Source: Chamaelirium japonicum
Taxonomy: Eukaryota > Streptophyta > Magnoliopsida > Liliales > Melanthiaceae
Direction of reading: 5' to 3'
NCBI GenBank assembly: GCA_947650365.1
Contig: OX393552.1
Span: 54,084,783 to 54,148,782, forward strand
Length of the DNA stretch: 64,000 bases
Positions 11,035 to 21,608 of this stretch are shown here, one piece after another. A program made the translations under genes and the position numbers. The notes below the pieces were generated by a model. It ran no database searches. It was not told the DNA's origin and was given only the letters and a program-made list of their open reading frames with translations. The first letter of the stretch is position 1. Each line of letters starts with the position of its first letter.

Positions 11035-14000
11035 CTAAGTCAAAACAATTGAAACTTGATCTGAAATAGTTAAATTTGTTGAGATTGAAACTCCACGGGA
11101 GGGACTGAAATCAATTTGGATTCGAGTTTTCAAACCTTTCTAGAGAATAACCAGTGGTAGGGTGTTAGTCCAATGAGGACGGAGTGGTGCATAAAGTTAA
11201 TCGCGTAGGCGCCTCATAGTTTGATGTTTCAGCCGAATATTCGGATAGGATGTATTGATTGTTTTGACCGAAGTGAACCAGAACGGTACTCAAAACAATT
11301 CTGGATTGGGTCCACTCTCTGTCGAAACCAAAAGTACTTTGTTTCTTTTGGTAATTTGGCTAGTAGTTTAGAACCAATAGTCTTTAATGACAGCTTTTAT
11401 TTTGAATATATTTTTGTTAAAGGAATATTTATATGTTAGATATTTCTTTATCTTTGTATCTATTTGCTTCAAATTTTGAAGGTAAAAGATTTCCCCATCA
11501 GGATCTTCTAGGATTAATCCAGAACCCAAGTTCCATAATATGCGATGATTCTATAAAGGAGGGTTTCTAATTATGAAAAGCTTGCACTCTGGTTATTCGG
11601 CATGGAAATTCCTTGACAATATACTAGTAGGGCCACAACCAAGCCTGTGCATGTTTATTATTTACCTCTCGTTCTCTCTCTAATCAAATTAGGGACACAT
11701 TTATTTTTTCTTTTATGAATTCCTATGCATCGCTAAGGCCCAATACTTGTGTTCATTGTTTCGTATCACGATTCCTGATTCCCAAAGTTTCTTGGGGGCA
11801 ACCTACTTTCTTTGCTGTATACTTTTGGTTATGCTTAGTTCTATGTGGTGGTTAATGTGGATTTTACAAGCACCAGCTTTTGTATGCAAAAGAAAAAAAA
11901 AACTGTTTTTGCTTTTCTGTTTTAACTCCTTTTTTATTTCTTTTCTCCGTCCAGGAATGAGTGATCAGGATGTTGCTGAATATCGCAAAAGTTTAGCTAT
12001 ACGTGTTTCAGGTTTTGACGTACCGAAGCCAATCAAATCCTTTGAAGATTGCGGGTTTTCGATTGTGTTAATGAATGCTATTGCAAAGCAGGGCTATGAG
12101 AAGCCAACACCAATACAGTGCCAAGCTCTACCCATTGTGCTTTCTGGAAGTGATATCATAGGCATTGCAAAAACTGGTTCCGGAAAAACTGCTGCATTCA
12201 TACTCCCCATGATTGTTCATATTATGGAACAGCCTGAACTTGAGAAAGAAGAGGGTCCAGTAGGTGTGATTTGCGCTCCAACAAGGGAATTAGCACATCA
12301 GATATATTTAGAAGCAAAGAAGTTTGCAAAACCTCATGGGATACGAGTTTCGGCAGTATATGGTGGAATGTCCAAACTTGATCAATTCAAAGAACTCAAG
12401 GCTGGTTGTGAAGTTGTTGTTGCTACTCCGGGAAGACTGATAGACTTGCTGAAGATGAAAGCCCTAACAATGTTGAGAGCAACTTACCTAGTTCTTGATG
12501 AAGCTGACCGGATGTTTGATCTTGGCTTTGAGCCCCAAATACGATCTATTGTTGGTCAAATTAGACCGGACCGACAGACTTTACTATTTTCTGCAACCAT
12601 GCCGTACAAAGTTGAGCGATTAGCTAGAGAAATTGTCACCGATCCTATAAGAATCATAGTTGGTGAGGTTGGAATGGCCAATGAGGACATTACTCAAGTT
12701 GTAAACGTAATCCCTTCTAATACTGAGAAAATGCCTTGGCTTCTTGAGAAGTTACCTGGAATGATTGATGATGGAGACGTTCTCATCTTTGCATCTAAAA
12801 AGGCTACTGTGGATGAAATTGAAAGCCACTTGATTCAGAAAGGATTCAAGGTTGCAGCCCTTCATGGTGACAAAGACCAGGCCTCTCGAATGGAGATTTT
12901 GCAGAAGTTCAAATCAGGAACCTACCATGTTCTAGTTGCGACTGATGTTGCTGCCCGTGGACTTGACATCAAGTCAATTAAGTCAGTTGTTAACTTTGAT
13001 ATTGCCAGAGATATAGATATGCATGTCCATCGTATTGGGCGAACAGGCCGTGCTGGAGATAAAGACGGGACTGCCTACACTCTGATCACTCAAAAGGAAG
13101 CACACTTTGCTGGTGAATTGGTCAATAGTTTATTTGCTGCTGGTCAAAATGTATCTGCTGAACTAATGGATCTTGCTATGAAGGTAATGTTCCTCCTCCG
13201 TCCTTCTTTTTCTCCCTCTCCCTTCTTAATATATGTGTTTGTCTATGCTATTTATGTTTGTGCTTAGAAGATCTGCATGAAAAATGCTTGATCAGTTTTT
13301 TCAGATTTTCTGCAATTTTGGATGCTCATTCCTTCATCTTCATTTTCCTCTTTTTGGGGGAATGGTCTAGTTCTCCGTTATGTATCCCATTTCAGCTATT
13401 TTGTTTGTTATCCTTTATTTATCAAAATATTTAATTATCTAAAAGGATCACGTATTTGAGATGAAAAAGTCTCAATGTTATATTTTGTTGTTGCATGAAG
13501 ATTTTAATTGTCTCTTATGGAAAATTTTAGGATGGGAGGTTCAGGGCCAAACGTGATCCAAGAAAAGGTTCTGGTATGTGCATGCTATTATGTCAGAAGT
13601 AAATCAATCCTCTTATAAGTTTGAGCTGTGTCTTCATGCACGTAACCTCTCGATTGATGTAGTAAATTTGAGTTATATTTCCATGCATGTGACATCTTGA
13701 GTAATTTTCATTAAAATTACTCCAAATTTTCAGCTTCCATGTAACATAAGGAACCTTTTCAGGTGGGAAGAAAGGGGGAGGTAAAAAGAAAGGTGGCAGT
13801 GGAAGTGGGCGAGGAGTTCGTGGTGTTGATTTTGGGCTTGGTATTGGTTATACTCCTGAATCATCAAACACACCATCTCAGTCTGTTCCAAGTCGATCCG
13901 CTTCTGTTAATTCACTAAGAACTGGGATGATGGCACAGTTCAAAAGCAATTTTGTTGCTGCTTCAGCTACTTCTCAAAGTGACGGAAGATCTTCTGCTGC

Positions 14001-14355
14001 TAGACCAGTTCTATCTGGTTTTGTTTCTGGTGGTTCAATTGGTGGCGAAGCATATAAAGCTCAGCCAGTGGGTTTTATTACTCCTGCCTCTAATTCAGGT
14101 GGAAAGACAAGTTCAAATGGAAATCAAAACTCTGAAAGGTTGACCAATCTTTTTTCTCTCTTTCTTCTTATTGATAATATTCAGCTTGATGTTGGATAAG
14201 TTGTCGTAATCCTACTAGGTGTATCGTTCGACCTCCTATTTATGTCAGAATATTGTTACCTTAGTTGTTTTATGTTCTGATTTTATATTTTTCATCATTG
14301 CAGTTCCAGGGACAGGCCAAGGCAAAGAAAGAGGCCCTCGGGATGGGATCATTAG
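5859..14355 (+). CDS. RH24: DEAD-box ATP-dependent RNA helicase, RH24/DDX42 type
   Basis: Coding exons are 5859-6450, 11955-13183, 13531-13573, 13763-14138 and 14304-14355. All junctions are GT-AG and phases agree, giving 763 residues (Arabidopsis RH24 is about 760). The first ATG follows a GC-rich leader. Exon 1 encodes an acidic, low-complexity N-terminus. Exon 2 carries the helicase core: Q motif GYEKPTPIQ (244-252), motif I AKTGSGKT (269-276), PTRELA, TPGR, DEAD (379-382), SAT (410-412), ARGLD (531-535) and HRIGRTGR (556-563). The tail is Gly/Lys- and Ser-rich and ends RKRPSGWDH. By family, this is an ATP-driven RNA remodeller, probably nuclear; the animal relative DDX42 associates with the SF3b splicing complex. 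Intron 1 is 5.5 kb and full of repeats. A possible alternative last exon lies at 19820. Confidence 0.95.
7040..8135 (+). mobile_element. Fossil Ty3/gypsy chromovirus remnant
   Basis: Inside helicase intron 1 there are traces of a gypsy polyprotein: a protease-like stretch (CSLIIDSGGGNNF) near 7230-7290, a following DAVWCNVTDMDICHLLL-like piece near 7430, and an integrase tail with chromodomain-like sequence at about 7670-7990 (for example RGPIIMPNNPFNEPE). Reverse transcriptase, RNase H and most of the integrase are absent, so it is an internally deleted, broken, old copy with several breaks. It belongs to the chromodomain-bearing gypsy lineage. No paired LTRs were recognised. Confidence 0.7.
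8263..8410 (-). mobile_element. tRNA-derived SINE with target-site duplications
   Basis: Read on the minus strand it starts with a tRNA-like head: GAGATGGTAGAGTCTC resembles a pol III A box and GGGATCGATTCTC a B box. It ends in a short poly(A), seen as T's at 8263-8271. The direct repeat TGAAGCCACTGTTTT flanks it (8252-8266 and 8411-8425). Length is about 150 bp. It sits in intron 1 of the helicase gene in antisense orientation. Confidence 0.8.
8426..9430. other. Helicase intron 1, no gene seen
   Basis: No coding exon is recognised. The GC-richer part 8450-8860, with CT-rich runs and repeated CCAGCAGCC-like words, could be a leftover of the chromovirus leader or LTR, but no matching partner was found. 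The remainder is AT-rich. Confidence 0.4.
9471..9935. repeat. GACTCG-rich simple repeat split by an AT microsatellite and hairpin
   Basis: Stretches built from GACTCGACTCG-like words occur at 9478-9552 and 9830-9930. Between them lie a (TA)n run (9554-9616), the long hairpin at 9631-9732, and a (CT)n(TA)n run (9744-9790). The layout suggests a small element inserted into a simple-sequence tract, though no clear target duplication is visible. Confidence 0.6.
9631..9732. repeat. Near-perfect GC-rich hairpin, 47-bp arms
   Basis: Arms 9631-9677 and 9686-9732 pair at 46 of 47 positions around an 8-bp loop. The arms are built of GCATGC, GTGCG and GCATCGCACC words and are far more GC-rich than the (TA)n and (CT)n tracts on either side. 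As it lies in helicase intron 1 it would be transcribed and fold into a strong stem. Confidence 0.9.
10547..11030. repeat. Microsatellites (CT)n(TA)n and (TA)n enclosing an internal repeat
   Basis: A (CT)n run leads into (TA)n at 10574-10631, and a second (TA)n run fills 10959-11030. Between them, a block with GTGAGGATAATCAACATACCATAGATA at about 10684 recurs with few changes at about 10851, and words such as AGCACATTCTGAAACCC invert earlier ones. This looks like a small decayed repeat family member in helicase intron 1. From 11031 to 11954 nothing further is recognised. Confidence 0.7.
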
Positions 14356-15390
14356 TTTTTGTCAAATGTATGAATACACTTCTGTAATACTAAACTTGTC
14401 TTATTATTTGCTTCATCTTCCTTTAATTTGTTGTCATAACCCCCCCTGATAGATATTGTCTCATAGATGTAGTACATTTGTGTTAAAATAGCATGTGAAT
14501 ATTGTGTCAGATCTACACAGAAAGATGACCCTCTCCTCCTAGATTATAGTTGTTACAGTAACCGACCCTGCCTGGCTTGATGGTTATGGTTATAGTAACC
14601 GACCTCATCTTGATCTGACGTCACTTAGTTGTATTTGGGCTCAATCCAAGGTGATTCCCACTACTACTCTCTTGGCATTAAGGTGATAAACTGAAAACAA
14701 GTATGGCCCATCCCAATATGTTAAAGATCTCAGTTTACTCATTGTAGATCATCACATTTAGTCCGTATAGAGATGTGAATCAGCTAGTTGATTAGTTTGC
14801 GGACTAGGGATGTAAAACCTGAGGATTGAGATTCGGTTCCGGATTTGGCATGTGCCCAAACACAAACATTTTGGTTGTTTTGGACATCTCTGGTTCGGGC
14901 TTGACCGTTTCCATCTAAAATATAAGCAAATACTAAAAACCGACTAAGTAAAAACATTTAAGAAAAATGGGTGCAATGCAAGAAAAAAACAAAATGATAA
15001 ATAAATTAGTAAATTGTAGAAAAAATAAACGTTGTGCTATATGGAGGAATTAACTGCATGTTTCAATCATGTTTTTATAACTAGTGATTGTCATATTTAT
15101 TTGCATAACTAAGATGCATTTGAGGCAATTAAAATCCTACACCTACATTATTGTCATTTGTCCAAAACAACAAAATCTATCTTAACTTCTTATCATATAA
15201 TAATAGATGAACACGACGTATCTTGATAGAAAATAACAAATTCTATTTATGGGCATGGAAAACAATAACTAAATAAGGAAGTAAAACTTGTCAGTTATCA
15301 AATGATAGCCATCACACAAGATCAATTGTTTTAACAATTTGAATAACTAATGGGCATTTTCCGGAAGCAATACATTTAGTATTTTGGAAT
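14356..15390. other. Spacer downstream of the helicase stop
   Basis: AT-rich, with no supported exon. It would hold the helicase 3' UTR if the exon ending at 14355 is the last one, or intron if the exon at 19820 is used. Confidence 0.5.
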
Positions 15391-15653
15391 AGGGTTAATT
15401 ACACTTTACCCCCCTGAAGTTTAGCCCAAAATCACTTAATCCCCCCATAGTTAATAAACTACATTTTGCCCCCTTCAATTCAGTTTTGATTAGATAGCAA
15501 TTACCAATAGAGGAAATTTATTAGTTGATAAAAGGGGGTATTGTGCAAACATTTCAAACTGTAGGGAGTCTAGGGACTGATTTGGATAAAAAAGAACTTC
15601 AGTGGGGAAGTGATTTTGGGCTAAACTTCAGGGGGTAAAGTGTTATTTACCCC
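15391..15653. mobile_element. Foldback MITE with long inverted ends (Mutator-like?)
   Basis: The left end AGGGTTAATTACACTTTACC is followed by CTGAAGTTTAGCCCAAAATCACTT. The right end is the inverse (AAGTGATTTTGGGCTAAACTTCAG then GGGGTAAAGTGTTATTTACCCC), so the arms are about 48 bp. TTGGAAT flanks both sides (15384-15390 and 15654-15660). Length is about 263 bp with no frame. The target length suggests a Mutator-like or related MITE; the superfamily is not certain. Confidence 0.7.
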
Positions 15654-16757
15654 TTGGAATGTAGGGCAAGCAGGACCAATATCTTGATTGTCTATGGAAA
15701 TAGATGGGAAGATATATTTATAAAAATTGTTTAAGATACAATGGGAAAATAGATCTGCAATTATTACGTGTCTTGCTCAAGCCGCTCAACATGGTTCGGT
15801 TTATTCGGTTTAGGCATGGGTCAATCATCGAACCATAGGAAAACTTAAGAAATAAGTTAATAAATTTCTATTTTTGTTAGTTAAAGAGCTCGAGGAACTG
15901 TGTTTAGTTTAATAGTGTATTACTCTAGAAACAACCCCCCTCCCCCCCCCCCCCAGCCACACACCCAAACCCACCGAAAGGAAAGAAAAACTTAGCACTT
16001 GAAAAGTCATGTTGACATGTGATAATCATTCTCATTTGTATGTTTATATGAAGTCTACCCGGACCCGTTGCAAGTGCAAAAGTAGCGAATATCGTTTGTA
16101 TGTTCAACTATGTACGTACTTCTGAATGTATGAGTGTACTCGTATGTGTGTGTGTATGTACGGAACAAATGCGTATCAAATGCATGCTTATACATATTTT
16201 GATGTATATGAATATGAATATCGGCCAAACGATAAATGTAACATCCTTATTCAATGCAAACTAGTCTAAATAAGAATCGGATGTAAGCAACAATAATAAT
16301 ATTTGGTGAAATTGAATTTGGATAGGAGTATAGGACCTGAATAGTGAAAACTACTAATCATTATATTTAGTGAAAATAAATGCAGATACAAATTATTTAA
16401 GAACTTTCCCTATTGGTACTAGAGTGGATTTGTATGAAGGTCAAGAATTATTGGCCTAAACTTATCCTAGGCTCTATGGTTTCCCATATTGATACCCACT
16501 TAGCAACACTCATCATTCACTTCTGGTCCAGAAAGAGTAAATACTCAAAACTCGAGCACAAAAGGAGTTGCTACATTGGTTAGGTTCACAAGGAATAAAA
16601 ATAGGTTTTTCACCTTGTTGGTGAATCGTAAGAATGGATATGGAGATGTGTTAGAATCATGTTCATTCTAGCAAGTTCGTGAACATGTCATAGGGATACA
16701 AATGGTGCAAGTATGCCTCAAATAATGCAATATTGGTATATACAATATCCACGCTTA
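15654..16757. other. AT-rich spacer with no gene seen
   Basis: It contains a C-rich run near 15936-15954 and GT-rich words near 16140-16170. No exon or element end is recognised. Confidence 0.5.
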
Positions 16758-18481
16758 GGGTCTATTTGGTTGGAGGAGTTGTAGTCCAAACTACAGTAAT
16801 TTAGACTACGAAACCCAACTTAGTTGTTTAGTTGGCTGAGACGTGATCAAAGCACCATATTTCAAACTACAAAGTAGTTGCTTTTGTAGTTTGAACTACA
16901 ACCCAAATAGGTGGGAGTACAAACCACCATATTTGAACTACGATCTAACGAGGTTTCAACTCCCATTGTTTTGGGTTAAACTACCTCTCCAACCCCACCC
17001 CTCCACATTGGCTACCTCCATCGCCATCGAAAGCATTATTGTAGATACAAAATATTATACAGACATTGTTGTAGAGAGAGTGTTATAGAATGAGAACATT
17101 GTAAAGAGAGAATGTTATAGTGTTGTAGAGAGAATATTATTAAGGGAAACATGTTTTAGAGAGAATATTGTAGAGGAACAACGTTTCAAAGAGAAAATAT
17201 TGGGGAGAGAAAACATTGTAAAGTGCCAAAGAGATTTGTAGAGAGAAAATACAGTAGAGAGAAGATATTTTAGAGAGAATATTATAGAGAAAATGTAGAG
17301 AGAAAATGTCATAGATAGTGTTGCAGAGAGTATTCTAGAGGAGAGAAAATATTATAGTTAGAGGAAGTGTTATAGAGATAATATTTTAGAGAGAGAAATA
17401 TTATAGAGAGAAAATATGTTGGGAGAATCTTATAGAGAGAATATAATGGAGAGAGTGTCATAGACAGAGAATATTATTGAAAGAGTATTCTAGAGAAAAA
17501 TATATAGAGAGATGAAGTGTTATAGAGAAAATACTATTAAAAAATATTATAGAGAAAATGTTACAGTGAAAGAAATGGTTATGGAAAGAGAATGCCCTAG
17601 CGAGAAAATATTATGGAAATAAAGTGTCACTGATAGAGAATGTTATGGAGAGATTATTCTAGAGAAAAATGTTACAGAGGAAAAATTTTACATAGAGAGG
17701 AAGTGCTTTAAGCTAAGATTATAGAGAAAGAAAATAAGGAGAGAATATTCAGAGAGGAAATATTATAAAGAGAAAGGGTTGTTGAGAGAATATTGTAGAA
17801 AGAGAAAGTATTATAGAGATAATGTTGTAGAGAGTATATTTTAGAGAGAGAAGATATATGGAGTGTCATAGATACATAATATTGTAGAAAGAATATTCTA
17901 GAGATAATGTTGTAGAGAGAAAATATTACAGAGAGGATGTGTCATAAGATAATGCTGTAGAGAAAAAATATTATAGAGAAAAGATTGTGGAGGGAATATT
18001 ATAGAGTATATTGTAGTGAGAACATATAGTGTTATAGATAGATAATGGTGTTGTGAAAGAAAATACTATAGAGAGTGTTATAGAGATAATATTGTAGAGG
18101 AAAAAAATTGTTGTATTTTCACTCGATAAATATTTTCTCTAGAATATTTTCTCTCTATACACCTTTCTCTAAATACATTATTTTCTTTTTATAACATTAT
18201 TTCGCTACAACTTTTTCGATAACACTCTTCACAATTTTTTCTCTATGTAGTAGTATTTCTTTACAATTATATTATCTCTTTAGTCTTTACAACATTCTCT
18301 CTACAACACCCTCCCACGTGATGTGGACCAAGCTTCACATTAACCAAACAATGGATTTTCACTTTCAAGTTTTACAACTACAATAGACCAAAAATTATAG
18401 TTTCAACTACAGTAGTCATAACTATATGTAGTTGTAATTACAACTACAAGTGTATTTGAAACTCCGCCAACCAAACGGACC
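16758..18481. mobile_element. Tourist-like PIF/Harbinger element with giant purine array
   Basis: The inverted ends are GGGTCTATTTGGTTGGAGGA on the left and the complement of GGTCCGTTTGGTTGGCGGAG on the right. TTA flanks it at 16755-16757 and 18482-18484, the 3-bp target of PIF/Harbinger elements. It is 1724 bp with no transposase. The interior is dominated by a purine-rich tandem-like array, listed separately. Confidence 0.75.
17080..18310. repeat. Degenerate AGAGAGAATATTATAG array with inverted partner
   Basis: About 1 kb (17080-18110) consists of loosely repeated words such as TTATAGAGAGAATATTGTAG. A shorter block at about 18115-18310 carries the complementary words (TTTTCTCTCTA, TACAACATTCTCTCTACAAC). 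The two blocks make the centre of the Tourist-like element an imperfect foldback. Confidence 0.8.
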
Positions 18482-19819
18482 TTATACGAAGACGAATTAT
18501 AGTCGGATTTCAAAATAAGTACCGATACTAGTATCCACATTTCAATCAGATATCCAGTTCATATCAATATCTTATTGAATTTTGGATGCAAATACAATTG
18601 AGTAATCCATGTACGCTTGCGTCCTAATGCAGCGTGTGTGCACACGTTTGTGCACCCTCGAGTGTTTGAGCTTGGATCTAGTAGAAGGATTGAGCCCAGA
18701 TTCTACAAGCCTAAATTTCATGATTTATAATGAATACATGATGATCGTTGCCTATGTCACTCTTGTACAAAAAACATGGGTTCATCTAATCAATAATCCA
18801 CAATATTCATTGTGATCTACGTATCTTAAAACACTGTATGAATGGACCAAAATCATTGTGATCTTTGGGCTTAAATGGCCCAAGGGTCTCAAAACGATAG
18901 TTCAATTTGTGACCATTTAAAACATATTGCTTTGAAGACTAAAATCATAAAATACTTTATTTTTTAGGCATTTGGGCATTGTAGATCGTGATTAACTGTG
19001 CGGGTTATCAGAGGTAGCCTTGTATATATGTTTCACCTGTAGTACTTAGAAATCCTACTGATGCAGAGACTTGCATTTCCTGCATATCCTCCGGCTCTAA
19101 TCAAGGGCAATTCAATGAATCTTTTTTTTCTTGCTTATCCGGTACTTAATTTTGTCGATGCAACTGAAAAATCGATGCAACTGACATCCTGATCTACCAA
19201 TTTTGCTTGATGCTTAGATGTAACTTGATGATATAAATTGACATTAGCAACTTGTTAGTCGTCTTAGCTGATGTAACTGACAAATCCTGGTCCGCTATTT
19301 TCACTTGATAAGGAAATTTCTTTACCACTTCTGGGACACTGCTTTGCCTGACTAAATATTAGACTCTGGTGGTAAATCTCCTTGGTCGGTGCAGCGTAAA
19401 TTTTATTAGTAATCTGAAAAGCTTTATTAGATTTTTGGGGGACTTAGTGAGAGGTCCCTGAAAACTCAGGAGTTTTAGCTAAAGGATAGCGAAATTGTCA
19501 GGACGGAAATGGACAAAAATATCCCACTGCATTTCGAATTTGGGTTTCATGCCACTCCATTCTAAAACCGAACCCCTAGACCTAGACCGAACCTAAATCT
19601 TTTTCCTTTTTTTTTTCTTCTTTCTGTTCCTGTTGTTTGTTAGAGAGAATAGCATATGAAGAATAGTACAGTGAGGGATAGGATGTACTGTGTTAAAGAG
19701 AGCTGCTAGTACCAAACAAACCATCTTTAATGTGATACATGATTTGCATTTCCTTGTATCTTTTGTTCCTATGCTTTTGTGAGGCAATGGTTTGCCACGT
19801 GGCTCTTTTGATGCAACAG
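18482..19819. other. Spacer or long last intron of the helicase gene
   Basis: No clear exon is seen. If the exon at 19820 is used, this stretch lies in an intron of the helicase gene. Confidence 0.4.
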
Positions 19820-19919
19820 GAAAAGGAGTATTGGCAGTTCCGGTAAGAGTCCTGGAAGCAGCCGAGGTCATACAGCGATGACATGTCTACACTCAGCCAT
19901 GCAAGCTGTGTCTGTGTAA
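19820..19919 (+). other. Possible alternative last exon of the helicase gene
   Basis: It follows the acceptor TTTTGATGCAACAG. Its reading phase matches the end of helicase exon 4 at 14138 exactly: the split codon AG+G is completed and the frame runs 32 further codons (KRSIGSSGKSPGSSRGHT and on) to TAA at 19917-19919. The Ser/Gly/Arg/Lys-rich composition resembles the helicase tail. The exon at 14304-14355, ending SGWDH, looks more canonical, so this one would be alternative or chance. Confidence 0.35.
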
Positions 19920-21060
19920 ACTCAGCAAGACATGGGTTTATTTATGCTGTATCATTTGTAAATGCATGTGTGTGGTTTTTGTGCTACACCCTGGTAAAAT
20001 GTGTTATCTTTTCTTCTGCTGGAAAAACTTTGATGTAAATATTCCCATCTACCCCTTCCATCATCATCCCCCTTCCATCAAACCCCCCTTGTCCGCCGCC
20101 CCCATTCAAGAGAGAGAGAGAGAGAGGATCAATGCTAGCTGCTTAGTTGTTCTTCGAACGCTATTTAGCAACTGTTCTTCGAACACTACATATTTTTTTT
20201 ATTTCTTCTCTCATTTTTTTTAATCATTTATTTCTTCTTTCAATTTTTATCATTTCTTTCATCTCTCTATTTTTCAGGAAGCAATATGATGTAATGTTTC
20301 TCTGCGTTCTGGAACGGAATACTACCGTTTTGATAAATATGTTGTAATTGATTGGAGATAAGTATAAACCTCGAGGGTCAAAGTATAATAAAGCTGGGTT
20401 TGCCGACGGCCGCACACACTGAAGGGCGCCGAGATAGAGAGCGAGTCGGAGGATGACTTTTCCAAAGGCGTCCACGTCATTAACTGGAGATGCTTTGCAG
20501 TGCAAAAGAAGGTTGAGTGCTTGAGTTCGTATCCATTCTTCGATTGCTTTGTCCTTTTTCACTGTCATTGTAGGAATTTGTTATGTTTTTATTTTCACAA
20601 GATGTGAGAAAATCGGTGGGGTCATCATTGGTTTTATAACCTAAGCCGGAACTTCCACTGTAGTAGGCTCGACTTCGTATCCGTCAAAATTTTCGTGAAG
20701 CATTCTGCCATCATAATGTTTTAGAAATTGTCGTGTCATCAAAATTGTCGCACCCTCGAAATTTTGTTTCACTCTCAAAATTTTGTCGCCGTCGAAATTT
20801 CTTTGATGTATTTAGTTGTGTATTCTTTTTGAAATTGTCATTTTTTTCGAAATAGTTGGCACCCTTAAAAATTTGTTGCTGTTTTCAAAATTGTCGAATG
20901 TGGGTGATATCGCCGAAAGTGTTTGGCCGCCGAAGGCAGTCGGTCGTTTGAGTGTCGACGCATAAGAGGGGTACAATAAAAGCAATCGAGCTCGATGTTT
21001 TATGACACTCCGTGTAGACCCAAAAATCTGAACTCCTAAATACCCAAGAAAAAGCAATCC
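19920..21060. other. Spacer with no gene recognised
   Basis: A short (GA)n run lies near 20111-20126. A minus-strand frame at 20224-20568 has no recognised family. Repeated phrases such as AAATTTTGTC and CGAAATT occur at 20680-20900, which look like simple decay products. Confidence 0.4.
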
Positions 21061-21321
21061 TTAACCTAACCCCCCTAACCCTGACCCTAAACCCAACCCC
21101 CTAGCCCTACTAAATAACCCTAACCCTAAACAAACCTACCCTAACCCTAAACCCCCCTAGCAACCGAAACCTAACCCCTTAGCCCTACTAACCCTAAACC
21201 ACCTACTACCTCCACCAAAACCCAGCCACCCACCAAAACACTAACCTAAACCCTACCTAAACTAACCCCCTAAACCCTAACCATAATACCCTAAACCCTA
21301 TCCTAACCCTAACCCTAACCC

Positions 21322-21366
<45 letters not shown>

Positions 21367-21447
21367 CCCACCTAAATAACCCTAACCCTATAACCCCCTA
21401 AACCCCTACACCTAACCCTAACTCTAACCCTAACCCTAAACCCAAAG
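21061..21447. repeat. Interstitial telomere-like array with poly(C) tract
   Basis: Variants of CCCTAAA and CCCTAA repeat throughout, including several perfect CCCTAA units at 21299-21328, followed by about 38 C's (to 21365) and more CCCTAA-type units. CCCTAAA is the usual plant telomere repeat. The array is degenerate and internal, so it is not a chromosome end in this assembly. Confidence 0.85.
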
Positions 21448-21608
21448 ATTCCTCTCGTTTTTTTTTTCCTCTTTAACTTTTAGCTGTGCTCTTTTCGTGG
21501 GTGTTGGAACTCCTAGGAAATGGACCTGGCCCCATGTTCTTTCGATACCAAGGCATGTATGTTTACATGTTCTCACGGAAATGAAAGCCAATATTTTGTG
21601 GGATTACA

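Noticed and set aside
17080-18110. Regularly spaced repeat that might suggest a CRISPR-like array
   Set aside because: Units are degenerate, have no unique spacers and lie in a plant transposable element.
20224-20568. 114-residue minus-strand frame
   Set aside because: No recognised family, no splice context, and the lower part is simple AT-rich sequence. Left as spacer.
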